Source of the DNA: Entamoeba invadens IP1
Taxonomy: Eukaryota > Evosea > Mastigamoebida > Endamoebidae
Direction of reading: 5' to 3'
Length of the DNA stretch: 64,000 bases
NCBI RefSeq assembly: GCF_000330505.1
Contig: NW_004443648.1
Location: forward strand, 611,479 to 675,478
The translations under genes were made by a program, and so were the position numbers. Positions 52,515 to 62,542 of this stretch are shown piece by piece. The notes beneath the pieces are model-generated. The model was given only the letters and a program-made list of their open reading frames with translations. It ran no database searches and was not told the origin of the DNA. Numbering within the stretch: the first letter of the stretch is position 1; every line of letters starts with the position of its first letter.

Positions 52515-53225
52515 TTACAAAGGGGGTGGTGTGTACATTGGCTTTTCTGGGTTGATTAACTCCAAGTCTGAAGATGGTCTTTTTCTATTTTCCATAGCTT
52601 CTTCAGGAATATCTGTCTGTTTATGAATACTTTCACTTTTAGTATTATTAATTCTATAAATAACTATACAAATGCCTGAGTTATAAATTAATAATTTCTT
52701 ATAAGAATTGCTATTGATATCGAGTGGTACACAAGATGTACAAACAACAAACAGATTGAAACTTTTCAAGGTGTTTACGTAATGAAGGACAATACGCATC
52801 AAACCCAAGACGTTTAAGAGCCTCAATAATATCTTGCCCGACAAGAGTGTGTTTAGGCTTTGATGAGTTATTAGAGACATCTGCGACTCTTTTCTGTTAT
52901 TTTTCGTATGGAGTTAACGTTCGAAAAGTGTTAAATGAGTATTTATAGCATCTAAAATAAACAAAGAAATTTGTTTAGAGAAAATAACAAACTCTGAAGA
53001 GATAAACAGAATGAATTCTGTAGCGAGTTCGGTCATGTATTGTTGTGCATCTTTTGATATTCGAACTTCACCACTCGTTGGTGTAGAAATTGCATCTCTC
53101 ATGACACGCGTTGTGTTTGCAAGTGGGAGAGTCATGTCAGCGATACTTTGGGATGTACTGGTCTGTGAAACAAAGTCAATTTGTGTTGTTTCTGTGTCGT
53201 GTGGCGTGTTTGACCCACTTAACAT
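52515..53225 (-). CDS. NF-YB/HAP3-like histone-fold transcription factor (three exons)
   Basis: Exons are 53225-52993, 52888-52753 and 52616-52515; introns are 104 bases (GTTTGT...AAAAG) and 136 bases (GTTTGT...ACAG). 156 residues. The spliced protein carries the histone-fold RISKDAQQYMTELATEFILF + ISSEVADVSNN and VGQDIIEALKRLGFDAYCPS followed by LRKHLEKFQS. This tracks NF-YB (RISKEAQE..., FITSEAS..., NGEDILWAM..., LGFDNYVEPL, LYLQKY) with a 2-residue insertion in the middle. It would pair with NF-YC to bind CCAAT-type promoters or act in a related complex (Dr1-like remains possible). The exons are fragmentary as ORFs and easy to miss. Confidence 0.78.
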
Positions 53226-53585
53226 GTAATTCAAATTATTTAGTTCACAATGGTTCGATTTTATTATTCATTTTTAGTCATCAAAATCAAGAAAATCCTT
53301 CATTTAAACTCTTCCGTTTCTTAACCATTTTTTTAATTCATTTTACTTTATTTTTTAAAATTTGTTTTTGTCATCAAAAAACCTTCTTTTTTTCTTCTTG
53401 ACAAGTAATTCTTTAGTTTCAACAACACTCAACCAAAATATCAATTTCGTTCATTCATTAAAAAAATTCTTCTATTTTTTACGTCGAAATGTTTTTTTAA
53501 ATGAACGATTTTTATTCTGAATTTTACTATTTTATTAATACGGAAATAGTAAAAATAGTAAACCTGACTTGAAACTAAAAAATCA
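53226..53585. other. AT-rich divergent intergenic region
   Basis: T-rich and A-rich runs with no coding frame; promoter region for NF-YB-like (minus) and RRP15-like (plus). Confidence 0.4.
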
Positions 53586-54314
53586 ATGCCAAAGAAGGGC
53601 TTGGACAAGAAGTTAGATAATGAGGGTAGTATGGAAGAGGATGTGTCCGAGAATTCTGAGAATATAGAGCCTGTGCAAGTTAAGACTGAAGGGCCATTAA
53701 ATGATTTGGAGGCTGCTTTAGAGAAGGCGGAGAAGAATCGCACAGTCGTCCAATTACCCAAAGAAGTGACTGTGACAAAAGATGAGAAAAAAGAGTTAGA
53801 AGAGAAGATGTTATTACGTCAATTGTTTCTTTCAAAGGAACACAAAGATGTTGCGGAGATCAACAACGACAAAGAGAAAGATTTGAGACAGTTTGCGGTC
53901 AAAGGTGTTTTACAGTTGTTTAACGCCATTTCCGAACATCAACTCAAATTGCGCATTCAAAAACAAAAGGAATCAAACAAAGACAAACAAGTCGATGATT
54001 TGATCGATGAGACACTTTCTAAAGACGATTTTTTGACTAAATTGGTTGGTGGGCAACAACAAGAGAAGGAAGAGTTGAAAAAGAAGACTGAAAAAACAAG
54101 TAAAATGATAAGTAAGCAGAGATACGAGAAATCAAAGAAAGTCCGCGAACAAGTCAAAGAGGACAAAATACAAAAAGAGGAAGAAAGGAAGAAAGCAAAA
54201 TATAGTAGACGTGCTGAACGAAAACGAGACGAATTAAAACAAGAAAGTGATTCTTTGAAGAATCCAACAAAGAAGATAAAGTTCCAAAAGAAACCTAAAA
54301 AAGCTACTGATTGA
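53586..54314 (+). CDS. RRP15-like rRNA-processing protein
   Basis: 242 residues. An acidic N-terminus is followed by the family motif RQFAVKGVLQLFNAISEHQ, matching the RRP15 core (ATRGVVQLFNAI-like), with a preceding helix (KKELEEKMLLRQLF). A very basic coiled C-terminus (RRAERKRDELKQE) suits nucleolar targeting. RRP15 acts in pre-60S maturation, in processing of 27S pre-rRNA. Identification rests mainly on the core motif and overall layout. ATG at 53586, single exon. Confidence 0.75.
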   Translation: MPKKGLDKKLDNEGSMEEDVSENSENIEPVQVKTEGPLNDLEAALEKAEKNRTVVQLPKEVTVTKDEKKELEEKMLLRQLFLSKEHKDVAEINNDKEKDLRQFAVKGVLQLFNAISEHQLKLRIQKQKESNKDKQVDDLIDETLSKDDFLTKLVGGQQQEKEELKKKTEKTSKMISKQRYEKSKKVREQVKEDKIQKEEERKKAKYSRRAERKRDELKQESDSLKNPTKKIKFQKKPKKATD

Positions 54315-54353
54315 TTTTTTTAATAGTACAGTTTATTATTCTTCGATATACTA

Positions 54354-54381
54354 TAAATATGGTATATATATACCATATTTA
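54354..54381. repeat. 28-base perfect palindrome in a convergent 3' region
   Basis: An exact self-complementary sequence centred on TATATATA with GG/CC flanks. It lies between the stops of the convergent RRP15 and cysteine-protease genes, where it could form a hairpin in both 3' UTRs. Confidence 0.85.
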
Positions 54382-54436
54382 ATTAAATATAATATACTAT
54401 AAAAATACTATATTTAATATGAATACTAGAAATGAA

Positions 54437-55396
54437 TTAGATCAACTTCACATCAACGGGATACGATATTGAAGTACATATACCACACTGATCGTTCTTG
54501 TTACGTGACATAAGAATATACCCATCTAATCCCCAATTCACTCCCCATGAATTTTTAATGATGTAATAATCGTCCCCATCAAGTGTCCCATACCCTACTG
54601 CTGACAAACAATGATTTGTTAGCTTCTTACAATTGGGCTCATCATACACACCACTTTTATATAACTGGAATGATGGCTGTGAAGCGTCAATACACACGCC
54701 AACAGGTCCATCTGCAATAGTTTCAGTAAGCGCTTTATCACTAATATCTGCTGTTCTCATCCCGCCAATTGTCACTTTGACTAGACTCAAGTCTTCTTGG
54801 CACGTTTTCGATTGTGCGATATACTTCTCATCTTTCTCTTCCATAATTCCATTGTTTTTGATATAGGAGTACGTCGCTTGTAAGGTTCCACCATTACACC
54901 CATCTCTGACAGAGTGTATACAATTCAAAACTTGTTGCTCAGAAAGGTCTAATGTGTCTGAAGTATACCCACTCGTACCAGTCATTAATAGTCGTGACTC
55001 GACTGTGGCAACTGCTCCAAAGATGTAACACGACCCACAACTGCCTTGGTCTTTCACTGGTGTCACATACCCGTATGTTCTCCAATCCAATGAATCAGGA
55101 ATATTCTTCTTTTGTGCTTGAAAAGTATCACTTTGAATATTGGTTGGAGGTTCAATATACTTATTCAGCATCTTTTGGTATTCCAAAGATGTCAGAGCAG
55201 CATATGGACCTTCCATCCCTACTCGGAACTTCTTTTTGGAATTCAAATTTTCGACAATTCGCGAATTCATGTGAAAAATGGCACGACGGCGTAAACGCTC
55301 TGCCAAGCCAAAGTGCTTACCGTGAAGACTCTCCCAACCCTCAAAAGAAATCGACCACACACTCAATACAAAAAAGAAAAACAACATAATTTTCAT
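54437..55396 (-). CDS. Papain-family cysteine protease (C1A)
   Basis: 319 residues: a signal peptide (MKIMLFFFFVLSVWS), an inhibitory propeptide with an ERFNIN-like helix (ERLRRRAIFHMNSRIVENLN), and a mature domain from about residue 98 (IPDSLDWRTYGYVTPVKDQG). The catalytic residues are Gln in DQGSCGSCY, Cys in that segment, His in TNHCLSAVGYG and Asn in IIKNSWG. CGSCY rather than CGSCW is usual in Entamoeba CP enzymes. Disulphide cysteines are conserved (CNGGT). It is processed and active in lysosome-like vacuoles or secreted. Full length and intact. Confidence 0.95.
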   Translation of the reverse strand: MKIMLFFFFVLSVWSISFEGWESLHGKHFGLAERLRRRAIFHMNSRIVENLNSKKKFRVGMEGPYAALTSLEYQKMLNKYIEPPTNIQSDTFQAQKKNIPDSLDWRTYGYVTPVKDQGSCGSCYIFGAVATVESRLLMTGTSGYTSDTLDLSEQQVLNCIHSVRDGCNGGTLQATYSYIKNNGIMEEKDEKYIAQSKTCQEDLSLVKVTIGGMRTADISDKALTETIADGPVGVCIDASQPSFQLYKSGVYDEPNCKKLTNHCLSAVGYGTLDGDDYYIIKNSWGVNWGLDGYILMSRNKNDQCGICTSISYPVDVKLI

Positions 55397-55756
55397 ATTT
55401 AGTTCAAAATCAATTTTTTGATAGTTGTTTAATTGTATTATATAGTATAGTATATTTTAATTACATTTTATAATATATTTTAATTACATTTTATAATACA
55501 TTTTATAATACTATTATAATTGTTATTTTAATTATAAAAAATGGTTAAGATTTTTGTTATTAATTTCTACACTTGAATGAATGGACATCGTACTTATTTA
55601 AAAACTCTGTAGTTTATCAAACTATATCTAAACTATAATAAACCATTTCAAAGGAATGAGTTCTAAGATACAACCCCGACTTGTTACGTCTATTCATATA
55701 TAGAAATATAGAAAGAAATAAGACTGAATAACTAACTTGAAAAAATAGTTAGTCTA
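55397..55756. other. AT-rich divergent intergenic region
   Basis: No gene. Near 55447-55510 a TATTTTAATTACATTTTATAATA unit is imperfectly repeated about three times. Confidence 0.45.
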
Positions 55757-56474
55757 ATGGTTCTCTCGCTCTTTCTTTTTGTTGTTTTCACATACGCCTG
55801 TGACAAAGGACTGTATGAAAACAATGGGAAGTGTACTTCAAGTTTGTTTATGTACATGTAGTGTAATACTACACGTCTTCAACTTCTAATTATCAAGTAT
55901 ATAACAAACAGTGTGTGGCGATGGTATTTGGGTGGATGGGGAACCATGTGATGGAGGTGTTGGGTGTATAGTTGGATGTGTATGTGCCGATGGGTGGGTA
56001 TCCAAGGACAATGAGTCATGTACGCCGCAGTCAAATAGTCTGACTGTTGGGTTTTCCTTTACTTTAGAGCTTGAGAAAGATTCCATTCTTCGTGAACGAC
56101 TGTTCCGATATGAAATAGAGAGTGAAATCAATGAAGCCTTTAATACTGAATTATCGTATACCTCTCAAATAACAATGCCTTCCGAAGCGGTCAAAGTCAA
56201 ACAATTGACTGAAGAACAAGCCAACTCAAAAACAATTCCAATCGATTTCGCTTTACGTGGAACGGATAAAGAGCTTCCTGCCTATATAGCCACCTTCACT
56301 TCGATGATTTCCAATTATTCATCGTCTTGGTTCTCTCAGAATGCCACATTCATAAGAAACATCGACTTGATTAAACCAGTGACAACACAGTATAATGTCG
56401 ACTTCTCTCAGTACTCCAGCACTTCTGCACTTGTTATTTTAGCTCTTTCTCTTCTCCTTTTAGTTCTCATCTAA
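55757..56474 (+). CDS. Secreted Cys-rich, probable GPI-anchored surface protein (two exons)
   Basis: Exon 1 is 55757-55841 and exon 2 is 55912-56474, with a 70-base intron (GTTTGT...ACAG); 215 residues. Exon 1 provides the signal peptide (MVLSLFLFVVFTYA). A Cys-rich segment follows (CGDGIWVDGEPCDGG, then CVCADGW), resembling the CGDG...ECD repeat found in DUF4215-type modules. The rest is a Ser/Thr-rich domain with potential N-glycosylation sites. The last 17 residues are hydrophobic with no cytosolic tail (TSALVILALSLLLLVLI), the pattern of a GPI signal. Function unknown. The stop lies in TAATT. Confidence 0.7.
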
Positions 56475-56536
56475 TTCTATTTGTGTTCTTTTCATGTTAG
56501 TTTATTTATTACTAAAAGTATAGTTAATTAAAAAGG

Positions 56537-57718
56537 TTAAGCTTTATAATTATTGTGATACTGATACCCATCTCTTCCTTTATCGTCGTACTTGTATTGT
56601 TGTTGTGGAGGGTTTTGGTAAAACATTTGTTGAGGGGGCTGAGGGGGTGGTGGCATAGGTTGTCCTACCGGCGTTATCAAGCCCTGGTTCATCACTCGGA
56701 CATTTTCTCTTGCCACATTTGGTGGAGAAGCGACAAATGAGAGTAACAGTTCCGTGCCATTTTCTTTCTTGTGGTTCAAGATGCATATCGCCATAATGGC
56801 TTCATTAGTACTTTTGAATGCAAAGACACCCGTTCTATAATTCAATACACTTCCTTTATTTTATATGAAACACTTCAGTTCTATTGAAACAAACGTTTGA
56901 GTATCAAAGAAAGCATCTACTGGGCGAGGTGCTGCGTAATGATCAAAGTAATGACATATCGCGAATATTAAATTCGGGGAGAGTGCTATGATCGGGTGTA
57001 ACCCTACAAACCTCACAAAGACAGACGGTGGAGTCGACTCCATGAACGGTGCAGTCACCTTAAAAACCTTACACCACGTTCCTGAAGGTGCAGCAACATT
57101 ATCATTCTTACTATGTTTCATCTTAAGAATTGACCCAAAGAATTTCACTTCTTCGAGTATCTCCAGTGCTTTATGAGCTTGTTGATATGTCTCAAACTCG
57201 ACCATAGCAGTGTCTTTCGATGAGAGAACATTCACTTTCGATATACTGCCAAAAAGAGAAAACATGTTGTACAAATGATATGCAGTCTCAGGTACAAGAT
57301 TTTTTGGCAAGTCATGCACCATAAGTACTTTCGTTTTATACTCTTCCATATTAATATTTCGATTGGTCGATTGCCTTGATGCCGTTTTGGGTTCACTCGG
57401 GTACCGAGGATTGGTTGTATAGTCTCTAGCATGTGCTGTATCGGTATGTATATTCAAACGTGTCGCATTACCAATTTCAGCGCGTACAGTACACTTGAGG
57501 ACAGGAAGAGGGTTGACCTTCAAGTACTCAATTGCTTTTTCGCACGTCATTCTGTCTGTGAACTCGACCAACGATTGGACCTGTTCCGAAGAGTTTGAGT
57601 TCATTCGAATTATTCGATTGATGGGGCCAAATGTCACCATCGCGTCGTAGATATCATCGCAAATAATACTCGAAGTTTTTTCTTGGAAAGCCAAAAAGAC
57701 ACAACAACTCTCACTCAT
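56537..57718 (-). CDS. PTB/hnRNP-L-like RNA-binding protein (two exons)
   Basis: Exon 1 is 57718-56895 and exon 2 is 56834-56537, with a 60-base intron (GTTTGT...ATAG); 373 residues. About three to four RRM-like domains. The first has SLVEFTDRMTCEKAIEYL and the second KVLMVHDLPKNL and TAMVEFETYQQAHKALEIL. The third is completed by the join (DAFFDTQT + TGVFAFKSTNEAIMAICILN). The tail is rich in Pro, Gln and Tyr. RNP motifs are of the weak type found in PTB and hnRNP L. Likely roles are splicing or mRNA control. The ATG at 57718 follows an in-frame GTG. Confidence 0.72.
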
Positions 57719-57874
57719 CACTGTATATTATAATGAGTTTCTTATTAATAATTATTAAAAGGTGGGTTACTATATCTATACTAATAATATATTAATATTT
57801 ATTATATCATATCATGATAGAATAGTATTATAATAATATCTATTATAATAGATATTAAACTAATAAAAATAGAA

Positions 57875-59264
57875 TCAAAGTGATTTTCTTGAATAATATA
57901 TCTTTGTTTTCATGAGCAAATAAGCAGCAATGAATACAGTAGAAAATTGCATGACGAAAAATACAGTCCAGAAGAAGGTGTGGTTACTCTCCGTGTTTGA
58001 CTTTATTGTGGCTTTGTTTCGAATCTTTGCCGAGCCTATTAATGCTTGAATATCTCCAACTGTCCCTTTCGATACTTCTTGAATAGATTTCATACGCCCT
58101 TTGAACGTTTCGACGTCGAATAGAATATCACTGGTATCAATAATAAGTTCTCTATGTGTTAATATATATCTATATGTACTAGATATGATTGCACTAAACA
58201 GAATTAAGTGGATTATATATAATAATATATATTATTATATATATTTATGGTATAATTTACTATATGTTATAATAAAATAACAAACTGTGATTGTAACATA
58301 TCATACAAATGTTTCCCCCCATTGGTTATAATCTTCATGATCTTCTCATTCTCATTACTCAAGTTTTCCACTTCACTAATCTTCTCTGCAATCTTGCCCA
58401 TCATCAAATAAATCTTTTCCTTTGCTATTTCGACGCTATCCCCACCAACAAACAATTCATTTTCAGTGAATGCATAATTCAATTCATTCGTTTCTCCTTG
58501 AAGTGCTTCTTTTGTTGTTGTAGTCTTCTTCTTAGTGTCTTGTACTTTTAAAGAAGCGATTTGGTGGTTTCCTCCATTTCTATCATCCAAAGCGGCGATA
58601 GTCAGATATGGTGCATTTATTGCGCCAACTCGGCTGAATTCACATTTTGTGTCTTTGTCACCAAAAGACATCTAACTATTAATAACTAATACTTTATCTA
58701 TATAAAAACTAGAAAAGTAACAAACGGACATATTCATCGTTTTAGCGTCATATTTAATAGTAAATGGAATGACATTAAATTGAAATTTTTGGTTCAATTC
58801 GCATCCCCCAAGGCCGTTATACTTAATGTCGTACAATTCAATTTTGGAATTAAACGGACTTGTTGGTACAACGATGTGATACCCTTCATTGCTGTTTTGC
58901 ACTGCAATTCCTCCGTTAGTAATTTCGTTAGTAGTTAACCAAATATCAAATTTCCTCCCAATCCCGTCCGATTCGAGAACTCCACTGACTTGGAAATTCG
59001 TCAGCAATTTCTACTTATGAATAAATTCCACTCACATTTATTATTAGTAAATTAATTATAATATACTATACTTTATACTATACTAACCTTTTGTGTTGAG
59101 ACTTGTCCAAACCTCCTTCCTTTCTCTGTGAGTAGTATAGACTTTTGTTGTATAGATCCATCTACATTCAAGTGCTTAAGAACGTCCTCTTTTTTGAATA
59201 TCTTACCACTAGGCAATTGGAAGTTCTCTGCTGCTCCAAGACAAATAAGTACAAATAGAAGCAT
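57875..59264 (-). CDS. L-type lectin-like cargo receptor (ERGIC-53/VIP36-like; four exons)
   Basis: Exons are 59264-59088, 59010-58726, 58671-58286 and 58151-57875; introns of 77 bases (GTTAGT...GTAG), 54 bases (GTTTGT...TTAG) and 134 bases (GTTTGT...ATAG). 374 residues. Signal peptide MLLFVLICLGAA. The joined middle resembles the legume-lectin fold: RKFDIWLTTNEITNGG, GGCELNQKFQFNVIPFTIKY, then KCEFSRVGAINAPYLTIAAL. A coiled coil follows, then a transmembrane helix (FWTVFFVMQFSTVFIAAYLL) and a short basic tail (KTKIYYSRKSL). It would carry glycoproteins between ER and Golgi. Phases all agree; carbohydrate-binding residues were not verified. Confidence 0.7.
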
Positions 59265-59447
59265 ATAATAAGTCTTTCTTAGTTTCCAAGTTCTATTTCG
59301 AACTTTCTTCTCCAGTATTTAATTAACACATTCTTTTTATTAACATTACAACTATTTATCTACTATTTTTACACCATACCAACGATACCTCGTTATTTAT
59401 TTTCTATAAAAATTACATCGTTAATTAATTATCATAGAACACTCAAA

Positions 59448-60032
59448 TCACTCATTGAGCCCAGCCTTCCTCAAGTTAAAGTTGACGTGGTTCTCCGCTC
59501 CTTCGGCAGCGTCCGTTAATTGTGAAATCGACTCAAATATGCTGTAAGCAAATCCCTTTGCAAGTGCGAGTTCTGTAGCTCCCACGTTAGTCATCATGAT
59601 AGTTTCGATGTCTTTGTTCAACGAGTGCAAACCAGCTCTGACCTTATCCATTCTGAATTGTCGGAGTTCTTCAAAAACGCTTCTGGTCTTGTCCAAGTCC
59701 TCGAAGTCTTCCGGTGCTGTTTTCATTAGTGAATAAGCGACTTCTTGATAATAAAAAGGAAGAGGAGAGAAGAGATCCGATGTCTCTTCTGCTTCCAAAT
59801 ATTGTTCAAGTTGTTCAACATGCAACCAACTTGGTATAATCACTTTACACATTTTATTCGTCTTAAAATAGAGTCCGACCCAAAGTGGGACTTCGTATGT
59901 GTGGTCCTTTTCAAAGGGGCCATAGTGTCCCACAATCATTTCAATACGTCCAATGGGTTCATTCATTTGGATAGAAATCTTTGCCAAGTCCTGTGAAAAA
60001 AATTGGAGTTGTGTTGGGGTGAGGGGGTCCAT
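59448..60032 (-). CDS. GINS2: GINS complex subunit PSF2
   Basis: 194 residues. The Psf2 hallmarks are in order: the N-terminal GHYGPFEKDHTYEVPLWVGL (matching GDLGPF...EVPLWLA), KVIIPSWLHVEQLEQYLEAE, the SPLPFYYQEVAYSL segment, and helical LRQFRMDKVRAGL. GINS with MCM2-7 and Cdc45 forms the replicative helicase. Length is normal for the family. Clean ATG at 60032, no intron. It lies just downstream of the BRCA2-like gene on the same strand, with 98 bases between them. Confidence 0.93.
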   Translation of the reverse strand: MDPLTPTQLQFFSQDLAKISIQMNEPIGRIEMIVGHYGPFEKDHTYEVPLWVGLYFKTNKMCKVIIPSWLHVEQLEQYLEAEETSDLFSPLPFYYQEVAYSLMKTAPEDFEDLDKTRSVFEELRQFRMDKVRAGLHSLNKDIETIMMTNVGATELALAKGFAYSIFESISQLTDAAEGAENHVNFNLRKAGLNE

Positions 60033-60130
60033 TCACTTTTATTAGTTAAGTTGAGTTTACTATTGCTTACTATTGTATAGTATTTTTATCATTTGAGAAT
60101 AAATAAAATTGAATACTAATAATTTCACAA

Positions 60131-62335
60131 TCAATTTGGTGCTCCAACACTTTTTAATTGGTCTTTCAGAAGTTTGATCTCTTCTTCTTTGTCACTTAAC
60201 TTCTTTAATAACTCCAATACTCGTGGTACTGTCTCTTCTATTTCGTCATTAACTATACGCATGACCCCACGTTGCATCGACTCAAACTGTCGATGGAAAC
60301 TCTCCACCATCTGCCTTAATTTCTTGATCGACACTTTTTCGTCTTCTCTTTTCCCTTCACTTAGCCATTCAGTCTTCTCTGTTTCTTTAAGAACAACATC
60401 ATTATTATATACACTTGCAATCCCCAAATTTCGACAACAAAAGACCCGGAATTCCTCAATCTTTTTATTCCCTTTAAAATTCCGTTTGACTAAACACGTT
60501 TTCATTGAAGCGTCTGTAATATAGACGGAATCGTCTTCTACTTTTAAGACACAAAAGACAACATCAACTTCAGCTACAGACGTTGTGGTCGATAAGGAGA
60601 TGTCCAATATTTCAGTGATCGTGCGTTCTTCATACTCTTTGGGAAGTTCAATGTTGTCATTCAAAAAGTTGAAATGTGTTGTTCTCAACGCTTCCAATGA
60701 ACATACACCACCAAATATCTTTGCCTTGAGCCAATACACGTCAACCCACTTCCGTTCTTTAAATTCCACTTCTTCCCCTCGACTCACCCACACATTCAAA
60801 TTCATTCGCTTCGCTTTCCCATTCCGCTGCATCCCGTCTAACACGCGGATCACCTTCAACCCACTCGGAACAAGCTCTTTCATTTTCTCTTGTTTAAAGC
60901 TTTCGAGTAATTCTACGTTGTCGCCAACTTCTTTGCGATACTCAGAAAACTCTTTTTCAAGTAACACCTTCCGCTTATTTTCTTCAATAGAAAACTCACT
61001 CTCACTCATTAACTTCGTGTCAGAAAATTTGTATCGTGTCGGGTATATCCGTTCCACACACACTCGAATCGCAGGGACAATCCCTTCTCGAATCGAGTTG
61101 ACTGTCACCAAAAAAGCAATACACTTTGTCCTTCCCAACTTCTCAATTCTCTCCGCACGGCGTACACAATTGACAGACACTCTCATCTCAAGTGTATCTC
61201 CCTCCCATGGCTCTCGTGCATTTTCGCTCCCAACACACTCCATCCCACACACCCGCAATTTTTGTCCCACATATATTTTGTTCATCGAAATGAGTTGAGA
61301 AAGGTCTCCATCGACTATCAGAGTAATAGTATACCACCCATCACTCACAACGAGCCTATTTAACTCTCGCGTGTTCTTCCCTTTTATAATAGAAGCAACC
61401 ACACAGACATGGCACAAACCATAGTTCTCATCTTTGTTGTACAACAGTCGATAAAAAGATCTCTTTGGTCGCAATTCAAAAACTCTTCGTTTCTCAACTT
61501 CTTCTATGACATCTTTTACGGTGACTTCGTTAAGTATTGTTCTATTATGAAAATAGTACCCTAAATGTTTCCATATCACATGTCTGAGTTGGTTCTCAAG
61601 CCACTTCATATTTGTCACATTCGGTATGAATTTGCTCCACTCCGCTAAACTTAATACTTCACTCTTCCTTCCACAATTCGTGTTATTAATAATCGGCGTT
61701 TCCAAGGCTTTATCAAATGTGGGTAATGGACAGACGGCATCTCCGTCATAACAAAAATCAAATGCGTCCAGTGTTTTTGATACAAAACTGACTTGGTCCA
61801 AAGGACTTGTTGGCACTGGCTTTTGTCCCGTTGAGAGTGTTTTAGTGATGGACAGCCTCACGCCGTTCTTCTTCTTGCCATCGTGACTTGGAGTTAGTGG
61901 TTTTCTCTTCAGTGGTGTTGGGTATTTCAGAGGTTGTTGGTGCAAAAGGGATTGTCGTTTACTTGGTTTTAGCACGGTTTTTGTTTCCTTCATGTTTTCG
62001 CTGTCGTTCATCTCCTGTATAATTGTTGTGAGTGTGTCTTGTGACATTTGAGTTTGAGGGAACGTCGTGTGGTCGATCCCTTCGCCATTGTGGTTCATTT
62101 CTATTTCAATTTTACTCTCTTCATGTCCTTTTGAGATCTCAGACAGCTCGGCAAAGTGATCCTTCCCTTCATTCTCATTTAAAGTCTCTTTCTGCTCATC
62201 AACGTCTTCTACGTTTTTTTGCGTCTCGTCATCACCAAATTGGCTTTGTGTGAAAAACAGCTTTTTCGATGCTTCAAGGTCTTTTTCGCTAATTTTTCTA
62301 AGTGGTTTACCGGCAGCAGTTGTGAAGAAAGCCAT
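60131..62335 (-). CDS. BRCA2: BRCA2 homologue with a single N-terminal BRC repeat
   Basis: 734 residues. The first 28 residues form a BRC repeat (FFTTAAGKPLRKIS...LEASKKLFF) with the FxxA-type motif FTTA that docks Rad51. A polar linker runs to about 220. The BRCA2 helical domain follows (RKSEVLSLAEW, LRHVIWKHLGYYF), then OB1 with NRLVVSDGWYTITLIVDGDL and KIYVGQKLRVCG, and further OB-like strands including IPAIRVCVERIYPTRY. It loads Rad51 onto RPA-coated single-stranded DNA in homologous recombination. Human BRCA2 has eight BRC repeats; I see one here. Single exon. Confidence 0.9.
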   Translation of the reverse strand: MAFFTTAAGKPLRKISEKDLEASKKLFFTQSQFGDDETQKNVEDVDEQKETLNENEGKDHFAELSEISKGHEESKIEIEMNHNGEGIDHTTFPQTQMSQDTLTTIIQEMNDSENMKETKTVLKPSKRQSLLHQQPLKYPTPLKRKPLTPSHDGKKKNGVRLSITKTLSTGQKPVPTSPLDQVSFVSKTLDAFDFCYDGDAVCPLPTFDKALETPIINNTNCGRKSEVLSLAEWSKFIPNVTNMKWLENQLRHVIWKHLGYYFHNRTILNEVTVKDVIEEVEKRRVFELRPKRSFYRLLYNKDENYGLCHVCVVASIIKGKNTRELNRLVVSDGWYTITLIVDGDLSQLISMNKIYVGQKLRVCGMECVGSENAREPWEGDTLEMRVSVNCVRRAERIEKLGRTKCIAFLVTVNSIREGIVPAIRVCVERIYPTRYKFSDTKLMSESEFSIEENKRKVLLEKEFSEYRKEVGDNVELLESFKQEKMKELVPSGLKVIRVLDGMQRNGKAKRMNLNVWVSRGEEVEFKERKWVDVYWLKAKIFGGVCSLEALRTTHFNFLNDNIELPKEYEERTITEILDISLSTTTSVAEVDVVFCVLKVEDDSVYITDASMKTCLVKRNFKGNKKIEEFRVFCCRNLGIASVYNNDVVLKETEKTEWLSEGKREDEKVSIKKLRQMVESFHRQFESMQRGVMRIVNDEIEETVPRVLELLKKLSDKEEEIKLLKDQLKSVGAPN

Positions 62336-62542
62336 TGTATTTTTGAGTTATTCTTTTCGTCTTTTTTATGAGAAAGAGATTTTCCTCTTCCAATAATTTA
62401 TTTAACGCGTTGTTTTTAATTAACGCGTCCTTTTTTTCAAAAATTTAGGTGATTCAAAAAATTTTGAAAAATTTTTGAAAAAATCAAGAAATGCAGAAAT
62501 AGCAATTTGGACTGAAAAAAGTATATTATAAACACCTGAGAA
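62336..62542. other. AT-rich promoter region with repeated AAAATTTTTGAAAA-like runs
   Basis: Between divergent BRCA2 and the next gene. Runs of AAAAATTTT/TTTTTGAAA recur at 62430-62485. A TATTATAAACACCTGAG stretch precedes the ATG at 62543. Confidence 0.35.
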
